Notes: a model not told the origin generated them from the sequence alone. A stretch of 64,000 nucleotides of DNA from Aphis gossypii (GCF_020184175.1 NC_065531.1:15893213-15957212); one strand, 5' to 3'; positions 24,401-38,854 are shown, numbered from the stretch's first letter. Numbers and translations: made by a program.

Positions 24401-27400
24401 CAGCTCTTAAGTGGATCCAGCGCAACATCGCTGCGTTTGGTGGCAACCCCGGTTCAGTGACCATCGCCGGCATGTCGGCCGGCGGGGCTAGTGTACATTA
24501 CCACGTTCTGTCACCCATGTCGCAGGGTAAGTCGTCTGAAATATATTGTATTAAGCTTCATTCATTTTCAGTCAATAAATTATTGTGGTTTTTGAAGGAG
24601 AAAAAGTTTTCCTATATTGTTTGAAGAACTTATTACTATATTTTCAAAGTATGCCCGAGTGCAAAGTGATTAAACTAGATAGTAATTACTCACACTTGAT
24701 TTTTTTGTCTTGTATCATAATAGATTAATAGCTAACCATCTTTAGACACTTTTCACGTACCAATTAACAGTATTGATTTAATATTTTAATATTCCCAAAT
24801 GACGATTTATTTAAATAGATATAAATTATTAACATTAGTTTCGTATATTATAATTATTGTTATTATTATTATAATTTATTATCTATTCAAGAGTAAGTAT
24901 ATTATAATTTGTTTCATAATTATACAGGTATTATACAATACGTAATATATTATTATTAAATTGGTGTTAAGTTCGTATTAGGGATCCTGAAGATTCCTGA
25001 ATCTAAATTTAGCGAGGATTAATTTCATTTATTTTCACAGATATACTTTACTTATTTACTATTTGCTATAGTAAATAGCATAATATAATAATGTATCTAA
25101 TCTATCTTAAAAATAAAAGTATATTATGTAGTATATAGTTATACACATTGTGTATATTTGTATATTTGTACACAAAGATTATCATTAAACATTAATCTAA
25201 AAATTTCATAAATAAACGTATATAAGTGATAAACATTAAGAACTCAAAACATACACATAATAAAAATATACCACGTCTGTTTAATCAAAAGGTATCTCGT
25301 TAGTCGTTACAATCCATTTTAATCGGATTATTAATTATAAAAAAATGTGTCAACGAGATTTATGATAACTCATGAAGTTGGTTTGAAGAAAACTAAGACA
25401 ATAAATAAATAGAGATAATAAGATACGGATATTCAAATAATTATGTGAGTCATTTTTCTAATTAATTTTTATCTTAGAAAGTTTTATTATTATGTTTTTA
25501 TTTTCCAACTTACCTACCAAGCATCAAATAATGACTAAGGAAAATAGACATCAGGCACCAAGTATTTTATAGTAACGGGCGAATTTCCAAATAGCTGAAC
25601 TTCCATTGATTTTCTTAAATAGATGGTAAGGTAATGGGTATTACTTACAGTAATATCCATTAGTTTTCTAGATCAAATTCTGCTGTTTAACTCTCTGCTT
25701 CTTTATAGTCTTACTTCCATTTTTATTCTTTTCAATTGGACTGTACTGACTCAATCTAATACCTAAGTGGTAAAGTCATGTAAAATTTTTAGATTTCCGT
25801 ATGTTTTAGACATTTAGTAATTATTCCACATGTTTCTGTTGTATATGTAATTACTATTTTTATATAATCTGAAAGAATTTTCCCAAGTAAAAATATATAA
25901 ATTATTGTTTTTACGGCGTTTGATTCATTTAAAATATATTTATACAATACTTTTGTCTTGTGTCGGGACGAGCGAATAGCGAAAGAATTCAATCAGTATC
26001 TAAACTTTTCTATATAGCCTGTTCATATTTATATAGGTACTATTCAATTCGATCATTACAGTAATAATTCATACATACAGGTTTATTTAATCGAGGAATC
26101 GCTGAAAGTGGAAGTGCTTTTTGTAACTGGGCCATCACAGAAAACACTATTCAAAAGACCAAGGAATTAGCAGAGTCACTAGGATGTCCTACATACTACT
26201 CAAAGGACACAATTAAATGCCTTAGATCAAGACCAGCATTAGCCATTGCAAACTCCTTGAAAAATTTCTTAGTAAAAATATTTTTATTTAAAAATAATCG
26301 TGCAGTCTTGCAAATGGTATACTATAAATATTATTTATTATATCATTATGTATTTCATACTCATTAGCCGTGGAAGTACAATCCTTTTTCACCATTTGGA
26401 CCAACTGTTGAAACAATCGGAACAGACCGATTTTTAACGGACTTACCAGAGAACTTACCAGCTCAAGATGTCCCGCTGTTGTTAAGCTTTACTCAAGAAG
26501 ATGGCCTCTATCCAGCCGCTGAATTGGTATCACATGAAGAAACTCTGGTTGAAATGGAATCTAAATGGAACGAAATACTACCATTCGTATTGGACTACAA
26601 TAACACAATTTCAGATGAATCTTTAAGACTAGAAATCGCACAAAAAATAAAAACATTTTATTTTGGAAACAATACAGTATCTACAAAAACTAAAAATGAA
26701 GTTGTCGAAGTAAGATAATATTAGTATTTTAAGCTCACATCATATACAAATATATAATATACTAATTTAAACATTTTAGAACAATTTATATTATTTTTAA
26801 CTAGTATTAAACAAAATATAATATATTAAGTATACAGTTCATAGACATGAGTCATTAACTCAAAATAACTAAACTAAAAAATTAACTGTTAAAATTTAGA
26901 TATGATTAAAAATTGTATCAAGGATTGTAAAATATTATTAATAAATAAATCGTAAGCGCGTATTAACTTTAGACTAAAGCTCCGTTACTATTATTAATTT
27001 TATCTATTTTATAATTATTACATAAATCCATTAAAATAATGTTGTATAAATAATAGTTTTATTTTATTTATATAAATAATAAAGCTTATAAAAAAAATAA
27101 TATGATGATTTAGCCCCTCAAAATAAGTTTAGCAATCTAAACTTATAATAAAAACTAAGTTACCTACTTAAAATTAATATTAAAACATTAAAAACACAAT
27201 TATTTTGTAAAAATTAAAAAAAATTAATAAATAACTCATGGCATTATCCATTTTAGATGCTTTCAGACAGATTGTTCAAAGAACCAGTAGCTAGAGCAGC
27301 CAAACATTTGGCTTCAATAAATACATCGCCAGTATACTTTTATGAATTTGGTTATAGGGGTAAATACTCACTTTCAGACAAATATTCCAAAACTGGACCC

Positions 27401-28489
27401 TCTCAAGAATTTGGTAAATAACATCTGGTTAAGATAATACCTGCAAGTGTTATCTAAGTATTATAATTTAATATTTATTCATTATAGGAGTATCACACGG
27501 TGACGATACAATGTACGTTATAAAAACCGAATACGGAGATCCACACGACAATGTTGAAGACGCCAAATTAATTCCAATTATGGTGAAAATATGGTCATCA
27601 TTCGCTAAGACTGGGTATGTTTATTATTTGTATTAAGTACCTATCCTTAATTATTTTATTATCTTTATCATAATTCTTAATAAGCAGATTCCTTAACATA
27701 TCCCACAATCGTTTAGTTAATTGTTAATAGGTTTTTCTTTTCTTTTTGACGAGACTTAATAAATCGCCATTAAACTGACAATTCAAAATATATTTCAAAT
27801 ATATTATATACTTAACCTTAGTGATTCCGAAACCTTGACGTAAAAGTATGCCTCCATGAATCAGCCACTGTAGGCATTTGGGTTGGGTTCAAAATAATTT
27901 TAGAAAATACCAGTGATTGACGCTGCAATAAAAAAACTGACTAAACGAACAAAATTAAAAAACCTAAATATCAAGTTTTACTAATTTTTTTTTTTACCTT
28001 AGTTTTATTACATACATATTACATTCTATAAATAATTTTGTAATAAGCATGTTTGAAGATTAACAATATGTATATGGCTCGATTGACATAATGAAGTAAT
28101 CACTCAGTGGCAAAAATTATTAGGCCAAAATTTTAAATTTTAAACCTATAAGTAGACGATGACGATTACACTTCTGTCCTTTGTAGCATATTGATTATTA
28201 ATATAATGAAAAAATACACATTTTTACATACATATGTACAAACTAAAGGTACTAAAACTACACGGCTACACATTGTTTCAGAGTTCCAGATGTAGGAAAC
28301 TCAACAGTATGGTCACCAGTGTCAAAAAATCCTACAGATCCATTAAAATTAGTTAAGATCACACAGAACCAAACATTAGAACCTCAAGAGTACTTAAATC
28401 CCGGAAACCATATATTCTGGAGCACGTTGCCACTAACCGAGTTCCCAGGCGTTAATTTGCCGGAAAATATAAAGCACACCGAATTATAA
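21406..28489 (+). CDS. Secreted type-B carboxylesterase, E4/FE4-like (gene B, complete)
   Basis: Paralogue of gene A with the same fold and expected activity on carboxyl esters. Exons: 21406-21624, 22599-22736, 24178-24526, 26081-26271, 26368-26709, 27257-27413, 27488-27614, 28282-28489. The frame is continuous, 1731 nt, 576 aa. A hydrophobic N-terminus (FIVAYVCLTSAAICCA) fits a signal peptide. HGGAF gives the oxyanion hole; Ser is near residue 219 (GMSAG), Glu near 343 (TQEDGLYP) and His near 469 (GVSHGDD), so the triad is complete. Intron sites match gene A except at two places where gene A is interrupted and gene B is not: after NYRLGP, and after the Glu motif. Exons 1 and 3 are strikingly GC-rich while exons 4-8 are AT-rich, a mosaic inside one gene. 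Whether it confers insecticide resistance cannot be judged. Confidence 0.92.
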
Positions 28490-31400
28490 GACAATCGTAA
28501 CAAAATATTTTCTTAAAATATTAAATATAAAGTATTTTTACATATTTTATGTTTTATAATTGTGTCTACACTGTAAATTGTATAGGTACAATTATTATTA
28601 TTATTATATACAATATTGTTATGTTTTTCAAATAGAAAAATAAGTTAAAATGAAAAAAAAAACTAGTTATATTTTTTGTTAAATTAAATGTATATTATAT
28701 AGAAACTCAAAATATTTTTTTATACCTTCTTTATTTATTTTTTTGAACCGACAATGCCGCAAACACTGCTTTTGCTATACCTACTTTCACGAAGCTGTCG
28801 TTGTTTATTGTGCAATATTCATAGATATTATATAATATAATATAGGTATATTTATACATATTATATCTATGCAACAAATAACAATCAAAGTAATTTTTAA
28901 TTAACTGGCATGCATGTTAAAAGGAAATTAGACAAGGATATTTATTATTTAGACCATCAATATTATCTTAGCCCTATAAATTTCGATGTACCTACAGTCA
29001 AATCGCTATATAACAAAGCTCAATATAACGAAAATCTCGATAAAACGAATGAAACTGTCGTTTCCTTGCAAATCTCTTTTGATACAGCGAAAAATTGAAT
29101 GTAGTTTTGTTCCCTCAATATAACGAAGTTTTATTGGCCAAAACTCTCATGATGTAACGAATTTTTAATTTTTATTAAAACATTAGACGTCTACTAGTAC
29201 TGATGTATAATGACTACAAAAAATATAAATTAAAAATTAATACCTAGCTTGCTATTACGGAGTGTTTAGGCGATTGTCATAGGATAAGATAAAAAGCAAA
29301 ATCAGGTCTAAGCACCGCCATAAATCCGCCATCATTAATTACAGAGACTACAGGGAGTTTAGTACTTAATAGTTAATAGCATTTCGAATTTGGACAACGC
29401 TATTGACTGACTACGCACAAGCTGTAGGTATTTACACAAAAAAAAATCGATATTAAATAATAATGTTATAAAAAATAAATTCACTTACACAAATCTAAGG
29501 ATGGATATAAGCATTGACTATAGAAAATTCTATAATCAATAGTATAAGACTATTAAAAAAGTAAAAATAAACACCTCGTGATGCGTCTTACAGGAAAACT
29601 AATATGATCTGGAACGCATTCAGCGTAGGTACGTCAAAAATATTTTTTTTTCTCGGAACACACTGAGGTCTAAGGTAATACCTAACTTATACCTACTCGT
29701 CTCTGCAAAATTAAATATTGACCACATTTCAACCAAAACTAATCAATTTTCCATAACTTTGAGGTAAACAATGTTTTTTATAATATTATTTATAGAATGT
29801 ATGGATAAGTATACATTTTTAGGAGTATCTATCAACTTACCTATATGGTTTCAGCATTTAATCCACGAATCACCATCAGAAACTTTTTTCTGTTTTAAGT
29901 TGATGATATGAATTTGCTCTTCTTATAATATTTTCTCTTCTTTTTATAATTCATTGAAACTGTTGGTATTTTAATTTTACGAATAGCCAAAATGTTCATA
30001 TTTTGTTGCTCATGTCCCTCAGCTTCTTCGTTTTAGATCAATTATTACACTTTAAAAATCATTCACTAATCACATACTGTTATTGGAGGTAGTTTGTAAA
30101 TTATTTTTATTAAAGTTCTCGCGACTTCTTTCGTCACTATACAACTGTTTTTTTAAAATGACCTACTCGATATTTCTTTAGAGCTGTCGCCTGTCCGTGA
30201 TAATAAATTTATATGAACTTGAAATTTCAAATTATAATTTCTCACTACTCAATTTCAATTCTACTACCTTTCGTTTTAATGTCACATTAAAACTTTGTAT
30301 TTCTGTCCAAAGACTAGCATCAACTATTATATTTTTCAGCGAATTAACACCAACATCTATATTTTCATGCATTATACATTCAGTCATATTGAGTACGACC
30401 CATTTATAAAATTTTTGTTTATAAAAACTTACTATTCATCCAATAGGGTCGTGGTTTGAAATGTTTTCATTGTAAACATTAACAAGAGAAAATAACTGAT
30501 TACTCGATTACTGAGTCGCTAACTGCGAGATCCAAACATACTATTAGCCAAACGTGTTTGTTCGGTGTGTAAAATTTAACAAAAGCTAGGTATAGACATT
30601 TAAGTTTAAATTTGGACGAAATTAGATAATACTTAAAATGTTAAACCAAGAATAACGATTTTAGTTATTTTTAGTAGTTAAAAAATATTATTCGCGAGTA
30701 CTAGTTGCTAGATATGTATGTACCTACCTACATGCAATTACATTTTTAAATTCAGTGTACATGGCAAAAATTATTTTAATATACTGTAATATTCTATTAA
30801 GTATTAATTAAATAAATTACTATTAAAGCAATATAAATATAATATATCATAAAATATAATTACCTAGTTGTATAGATTCCTAGACTATCTTCGCTCAGAA
30901 TCATTTTTCGTATGCAATGATTTATCATTGGATTCAAATTTAACACATCTAAGATCCACTACAGTAACTTACTCCTCAATGACGAGGTACACCCGACACC
31001 TACTGTAATGGCGGATCGCAGATGGTTACATATTTTCTCCCTTTCGGCCTTTCTTAATACCTATAAGATACAATGAATTGAACTACCTATTATCAAATTT
31101 TAAGGAAACATATTACCATAAGGTCCACTTAGACTTTTTTTAATACATTTATTTTTAAGTAAGCTAATAGCACTTCAAATGTATAAACAATTTACAAATT
31201 TCTAAAAATTTTCAAAATTAAATAGCTAAAATAACTTGAATTGACTATATATTTTTTTAAAAGTTCAATAATAAATCAATTATTTAGGTAGGTACTGTTT
31301 TTCATGTCAATAAATATCCTAAAAAGGGTTAAATTGTATTAATATTTACTAATATATTTATACAATTCACTACCAAAATTATAATGTTAAGTCTACACCT

Positions 31401-32971
31401 CATTTACTTTATTATTTTATATTCTTTTTAATTAATCTTCTATTTTATGACTTATAATTTTGTCTTTGTCCTTGACCACTGGACTATTAGATGGTCTTGA
31501 AAACCAAAGACTATAAAATAAATGTATGGTTTAGTGCTGAGAGAAATAACATGTTAAATATACATCTGGTAGGTATTCAGTTGTAAAATTTAAAACAAGG
31601 CTATTTACAAATTTAAATTTATTGTAATTTTACTTGACTTTCTTATGATTATACCTATAAAAATATTTTTTAAATGTTTAATTATATTTAAATTATTTGA
31701 TTAGTTTAATAATAAAAAAAAAAATTGTTAGACATCTTGATAAGACAGATGTAATTTAAAATAAATATTTTATAAGCTAAAAATACCCAGTTCATTAATT
31801 TTATTAAATTAGATATATTTTAAACAAAAATATAGAATTTAATTTACATAGTGAATTTTGACTTTTTATTATTATCAAATATCATAAATCTCATTTGAAA
31901 TTATATAGACCACTAAAACTCAGAACACTTATATGTATTTAATTTATCAAAAATAATGTGACATTGCCTTCAACCACTTTAAATTTTACAATCATAATTT
32001 TATCAGCAATTGACAGTTATTATCATGGATTATTCTGTATTAATATTTATTATATTGATTCATATAAGTAATAAAAAAATTATAAATCATAGAGAAAATT
32101 AGAAGTTGAAAGTCTACTCTTGAACCCCAAGATTACAGAAGAACTAGTAAATAATCAAAGTATTACATATCACAAAATAAAACATCTAATTTTTAGTATA
32201 TTATATTTTCAACCACTCCAATATAAATAAATAATATATTAACATATTATAAATTTCAGCACCAAACAATCATACCATACTAGTCACATTACAAATAATA
32301 CAATGATGTATGTATTTTAAAATTAATAGAAATTAAACAGTAAATAAAAATATTGTAAATACTTACTATAATCTGCTTGGGCGTTTAACGTAATAACGTA
32401 ATACAATTTAATTCATTCTAAATACTGTAACAACAGGATGCTCATCTTTAATTATATTATGATTTATTATGTTTTATATATATTTGTATATAAAGAATAA
32501 TATAATATTTATAAATAAATAAATTTTAAAAAAAGCAAACAAAATGTATTTAATATGACATGGTTTTTTTTGCACACACATATAAATATATTATGCAAAA
32601 GTAAATAATGAATAAACAAAACATTAAAGGTAGGTGAGTATTAGTTTTCTCTTTAGTACATCACATCTAGCTGTCTTTTCCACAATAGTCTTTTTTTTTA
32701 AATATATACACTTTGTTAAATAATATTATGGTTTCCAACTATCATTAAACTTTAAATAATCAATACAATTTAAAAAATATTTAAGTCAATAGTCTATAAA
32801 TCAATAGTTTAACTTAGATAACTTCATTGTTGTTAAAAAATGGACTTGATTCCATAAAAGAGAAAATAACCACTTCACGTGTACCTCAAAAAATAATTAA
32901 ATCTTTTCAACCAATAATGGTTATAACATAAAACAATATGAAAGATGCAATACTAAAATGAGCGACAAATG
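28490..32971. other. AT-rich spacer between esterase B and LKB1
   Basis: Contains the 3' UTRs of the two convergent genes and no further gene that I recognise. Around 28990-29160 several ATAACGAA phrases recur within a short open frame (28910-29098), which may be a decayed transposon end. An inverted copy of the 15740 repeat head lies at 30880-30965. Confidence 0.5.
30880..30965 (-). repeat. Inverted partial copy of the 15740 repeat
   Basis: The reverse complement of 15820-15885 matches closely, sharing ATTGGATTCAAATTTAACAC and TTCAGAATC-type phrases with few substitutions. Confidence 0.75.
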
Positions 32972-35900
32972 TCATGACAATCGACATGAGGCCATTTTTT
33001 TAACATTACACATGATTGGCTTGTGCCAGGGTCGTTTAGATGGATCATTGACATCATCGATGGGAACTGATGTACTGCCATTTGGTCGATCTGAATTATA
33101 TATTAAATAATTAATACAACTCGGTAAGTTTATACCATTTCATTTGTTATATTTAAGATTATTACCTTTAATTAATTGTTCTGTTATATACTCTTCTTCA
33201 TTTTCAGAAGGCGTTTCGCATGAATGATAATTAAATAAGTACGGCAATACAGTCATGTTATGCATGAAATCACCACGCAAAGGAGGAAAAGGTACTTTTT
33301 CAGATGTTCTTGGATGTCTACAAACAAACCACCTAAACAATAAAAAAAACATATAAACATATGTATGAAAGTACAGATTTATTTTAAACATTCAAAAAAC
33401 GTCAATGAAGGAAAAAAAAGTAATATTTTAATTAAATTAAATTTTAAGTTAATTTTATAAATGAGGTAAACTAAGAATTATATATAATTCTAATATAATT
33501 ATGAACAATATTCAAGGAAAAAATAATTTTTTGAAATACATATTAAAAAACAATACAAATTTGAACCTTTCAATACTATATTATTTTTTATATAATAAAA
33601 TGTTATAAATGTCAACTTATCAAAATATACCACCCACTAACCACTAATAAATTTTTTATTTGTAGATAAAGAAATAATATTAATATCTTTAATTACTCGT
33701 ATATAATATGTTTTTAAATGTTTACACAAAAAAAAAAAATTATTTATTTATATTTATAAGTTTTATATATACAAATATTAACTTTTTCTTATATAGACTT
33801 ATTTAGGAATATTCAGTAATTGAGTAATGGGATAGTTAAACTAGGTAAATATATTTATATTTAGTCCATTCTGAAAAATTAAGTCATTTAGTTGGGTTGC
33901 TAACAATCGTTATTTCTATATCACCCCCTCCCACCCTCAAATCCCGATAAATATTATTTTATTATTACGTTGAGTAAATATTGATTTATTTTTTTTACAT
34001 TTGTACAAACAACAAAAGATATCAATAATTGTTATGCAATCGATTGCTGTTAATGAGTGTAATAATATAACGGCAATGTTTGAAAAAGCTTAAGTTAATT
34101 CTAAAATCTGATATGAGTTCTAATGAGTTAAAAACTAATACTTCAATTCGAAAAAGCAAACAATTTTACGGCTCTAATTTTATAATAATATAAAAATAAA
34201 TTATCAATATCTACCATAAATACAATAAAAAATTACTTTGATTTGTTCTATAAAACCTGCATTAAATAATTTATTAAGTCATTTTGACTATGAATCCTCA
34301 TCATTAAAAAAATAAAATCCACTTCAAAAAATCAGAGTTATTACTTTATCAAAATATTATAAAAGTAATTTATAATATTTAAGTTAGTTAATGTGATTTC
34401 TTTAAATAAGATATTTTAAAAATTTGTGATTTTAAGCTATATCTTAACTTGAAAAAAATCAACAGTTTACAAAAAATTGAAAAACTTTTAACATACAAAA
34501 ATTAAAAAATATTATTAGAATTTATTCTAAATATACCATCATCTAATTCCCATATGAAGCTTATCTGTAATGAAACTTAAATAGACAGAACAGATGCCTG
34601 TCGATTTGATAAAAAGAGAATAGGTATATGATATCATTAAAAATACCACATTCTAAAAATAGTTCTTGTTCTGATTTCATGAATTTAGTAACAAAAAATT
34701 ATTTTTTTTTTTTTTTACACACTACCAAGAGTTTAGGAAAATATAATTGGAAAAATAAATAATTTCACATTTATAATTAATATTACCTAATACCTATTTT
34801 TAAATTACTTTTTTCATTATAAATCATTTCATTAATTATTTATATAATCATACAAAATAAACTAATATCTACCTATGTTTTTATATTACTTAAATTATAA
34901 TTTATAAGATATTGCTTCACTTGTTATTTAAGTGCATAAATAGTTATATATTATTGTTATAAATTATAATATAGTATGTCTAAAATAATAATACAAAAAT
35001 CAGAAAACAATTTTTTCATATTGGAAAAAAATCCTGATTTTTAAAATTGAATAGTTGTCAACCAGTTAGTTATGCATAAAATAAGTTTAATGTTTATTTG
35101 TTTATTTTAGAATGATCCATTCTGTATTTAAAACACTTTGTTAACTTACGGATGTGTTTGTATTGTTCTTAAGGTAAATCTTTTCTTTGGATCTTTTTTA
35201 AGCATTCCAACTAGCAAAGATCTCAAAGGTTCTGTCACGAAGCTTGGAATTTGTATATTACATTTCCCAATAGCTTCAAATAATCTATAAACATTATCAC
35301 CTTCAAATGGATATTCTCCTGTAACTAAATTATACCTTAAAAAAAAAAATAATAATTGATTTTGTTATTATTATATAACATTTTTATAATTCATTAATAT
35401 TCATACAATGTAACACCACTGCTCCAAATATCTATTTTAAAGCCAGAGTACTCATCAGCTCCATTTGCTATTTCAGGCGGTTGAAATGCTGGTGAACCTT
35501 GACTAGACGCACATATACCTTCTGGATCAAAGGGTGACAATGCCTAAAAATTGTAATTAACAACATTTTAATATAGATACAAATTTTACAATTATATTTT
35601 CAACATACCTCAGCAGTTCCAAAGTCTGATATCTTAAGTGTTTCATCAAGTGTGAGCAATAAATTCCCTGGTTTGATATCTTTATGAATTATACCACGGC
35701 TGTGTAAATATTCTAGTCCATTTATTAATTGACTAAAGTAGCTAATACCACATAATATTAAACAACATAAAGTTATTTTCTCAATACTATTTTTAACTAG
35801 GTAACTCAATAATAAAATACATACTTATGTGCTTGCCAGCATGGAAATTTACTTCCTGGAGAGTGTTCTAGCATATCTTGAAGACCACCAACACAATATT

Positions 35901-38472
35901 CCAAAAGAAGATACATTTTTTCTTTTTCTTCATTTACTATCACATCTACTAACTCTATGACATTCAAATGTCTCAATGTTTTTAGAAGTTGAATTTCACT
36001 AAAAAATAATAATAAATTTTATTATTATATAACAAGTTGAATATAGTTAAATATTTCATTAATTTTATAAAGATATTGAAAATCTATTAAATAAAATATA
36101 TTTTTCAAAAATCTTGATAATATATAATACTAAAAACATACTATTATTGTCAGTAATTCAAAAACAAAATGTTATTAAAAAATAAACTATATTTCTAAAA
36201 AATAAACAATATTTAAGCTTAAGGAACAGGCACATAGCCAGGACTTTTTTAATTTTATATTTAAATACAACAAATGAGGAACTTAACACACTCAATTTTA
36301 GTCATCAATTTTCGTACTAATAATATGAAATATGAAATAGAACTGTATGACAACATATTTTGTAAATATCTGAATCATATAGAACATAGATTTTTGTATA
36401 AATAGTTAAAGAGGGGATGTTTCCATAACATCCTTCTAGCTACGCTGCTGTAATAAAATAACTTATCACTAGGGCTAGGATTTATATGCAATAAAAAATT
36501 GTAAAATATGCATTTTATTTACCAAAATATGCAAAAATATGCAAAACAAATTTTTATTATTTCTAGAGTATTATTATTTATCATAATTCAAAATTGTATT
36601 ATTATTACATTAAAATATTGAATATTAGTTTATATTATATCATTATTACATGCTACTATAATGTGTTGTTTCAATAATTTTCAAATACAAACATCCAGCG
36701 ATTTGAACGTAAAATAGATTTATACTGACTAAAACTCCTTCCCACATCACACGAGGTTATTGGTGCATATTTTAAATAATGCGATTTATCCTGGAGTTAA
36801 TCAATATCGATTTCTTAGATAGATAATATTTATACTTTATATTTACAATAATTCGACGGATAAACCAAAAATTATCGATTTTATGAAAAAAAACACCATT
36901 TAAAATTAACAATAAATTATAAAAATTTGAAAATTTAAGTTAAAAAAAGTCAAAATTCCAAAAATCTATAAATATGCAATTATATGCATTGTGTTCAAAA
37001 TATGCAAAAATATGCAAAAATAAATTGGTTCTATTTAAACGAGAATAAGCCAAATCGTGGACAAATCTGACAACCATTAAATTTGGACTTAAGGAAAAAT
37101 ACATGCAAATGCATATAAATCCTAGCCCTACTTATCACCATAACAGTACTACTGAAGTATTACCTACCAAGAGTTTATAATCGCTACAATGATTAAAAGA
37201 ATAAAATATATCAATATCACTACTTACATTATTATGTGTAATATTTATTATTATATTAATAACGACTACTAACTTAAATAAATATAAAATAAATGAGGTG
37301 CAACAAAATTTCAAATTGATATATTAACATAAAGATTTAATCACATAACAAAAAAATCTAGTAAGGTGAAATATAATAAAAATAATATAATATAATAATA
37401 TATTATAAAACTATGAAGTTCCTAACTGTTTGCTAATTATAATAAAGTAATTTATAAATCTCATTAATTCAGTTATTACTTAACACGTCAACTGCGTACG
37501 TCTTTTTGCTGTTTTCACCCAGTGCGTATGTCACTTTTCTAACAATAACACAAAAAAAATTCCTATATGGTCATTGGTCACACATTCAAACAGCATATAA
37601 ATACATATTTAAAACATGCGTTTTATTATACTAAATAATAATACAATTTTCAACAGAAACAGAACCAATTGTACATTGTTAGTCTTAACTCTTAATATTA
37701 GATAAAGCTGACCTATTATAAAATGTAAAAATAATACCTATCTGTGTACGTACATTGGTTTTAATTTCTAAGTATAATAATTCATATATAACAAGTATGT
37801 CAAATATCTTACATACTTATCGTTCACTTAAAAATTGGAAAAAAACCAAGATACTAACACCACTACAAATGTTCTTGACACTAAGTTTGATGAACGGGAA
37901 ATTCACTTTTATATCAATAATACCTATACAAAATTAGTACTGCTGATAGAAAATTGTCTTTTATATGTTTGCAGAATAATGAATGCAGGCGTGACATTCT
38001 CTTAAAAAAATAAGAATATTTTATTTGTAAGATTATCTATGCTTTAATATGATCGATAAAAGTGTAGGCATTTTAAAGCTTATTAAAACTAATTATTACT
38101 AGGAATAAAATAATTATTTTATTACTTGAGCACATTTTTTTCTCCATTAGGTATTCGTTTGAGTTTTTTCTTTTTTAATATTTTAGCTGCACAACGAACA
38201 AGCGTTTCCGAGTCAAGTACTTCTTTAACTTTACCATAACTACCTTCTCCTAATAAATCGCCCATCACATATTTACCGACTGTTTTACATGGTTTCTTTT
38301 GGGCCCGATATACAACTTCATCGGGATCAAACGAGTTGAAAATACCAGTGGACAAACAATCGTTTGCTGACCAATCGGCCGGTACATTTAACAGGTCTTT
38401 GAATACATCTTCGTCGTCGTCAATAGCACTCGGCATAACATCCTCGTCAAATTCTGTCTGCTCCATCATCAT
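32972..38472 (-). CDS. Lkb1: Serine/threonine kinase LKB1 (STK11 orthologue), complete
   Basis: Master kinase that phosphorylates AMPK-family kinases and works with STRAD and MO25 (family knowledge). Coding exons, complement: 38472-38126, 35998-35825, 35741-35609, 35543-35407, 35335-35150, 33332-33166, 33090-32972. The sum is 1263 nt, 420 aa, with all phases consistent. The sequence shows GKYVMGDLLGEGSYGKVKEV (glycine loop), AAKIL with the ATP-binding Lys, HKDIKPGNLLL (catalytic loop), SDFGTAE and SQGSPAFQPPEIANG (activation segment), plus VTLYNLVTGEYPFEGDN across a junction. These are LKB1-specific signatures. The C-terminus KKMASCRLS aligns with the regulatory tail of vertebrate LKB1: a basic-directed Ser and a Cys fourth from the end, as in a prenylation box. 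The start at three successive ATGs (38472-38464) is the first Met of the frame. Confidence 0.95.
36470..37130. mobile_element. hAT-type MITE in LKB1 intron 1
   Basis: A 661-bp non-coding element with perfect 21-bp terminal inverted repeats, TAGGGCTAGGATTTATATGC plus A, at 36470-36490 and inverted at 37110-37130. It is flanked by an exact 8-bp duplication CTTATCAC (36462-36469 and 37131-37138). An 8-bp target duplication with TAGGGCT-type ends is the hallmark of the hAT superfamily. The interior is rich in ATATGCAAAA repeats and has no transposase frame. Confidence 0.9.
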
Positions 38473-38854
38473 TACATCGTTTTCATTAAATATGCTACAT
38501 ATACCTATTTTTAAACTTTAAATCTGTAATCTTATTAATACTGTTCGTATTCGACCAAAAAAACTGAAGGATAATTCGATTGTATGATAATTTGTAAAAT
38601 AGTATTATGGTTACGACAGTTCAATCACAGATCAACAAACAATTCAAAAACGATTACAATGTTTACAAATAAAAGTACCTGCATCACAGAACAACAAATA
38701 TGAACACTCGAGAGTCAGTCTAATAATGGTGAAATTTGTTTTATCACACTGCTTGCTACAACTCTTTTTTGTATTGTACCCACAGAATTATCGTCGATGC
38801 TGATAATGCCCCATTGTATTTTTATGTGGTAAACAGTAATCATATGGTACTCAC

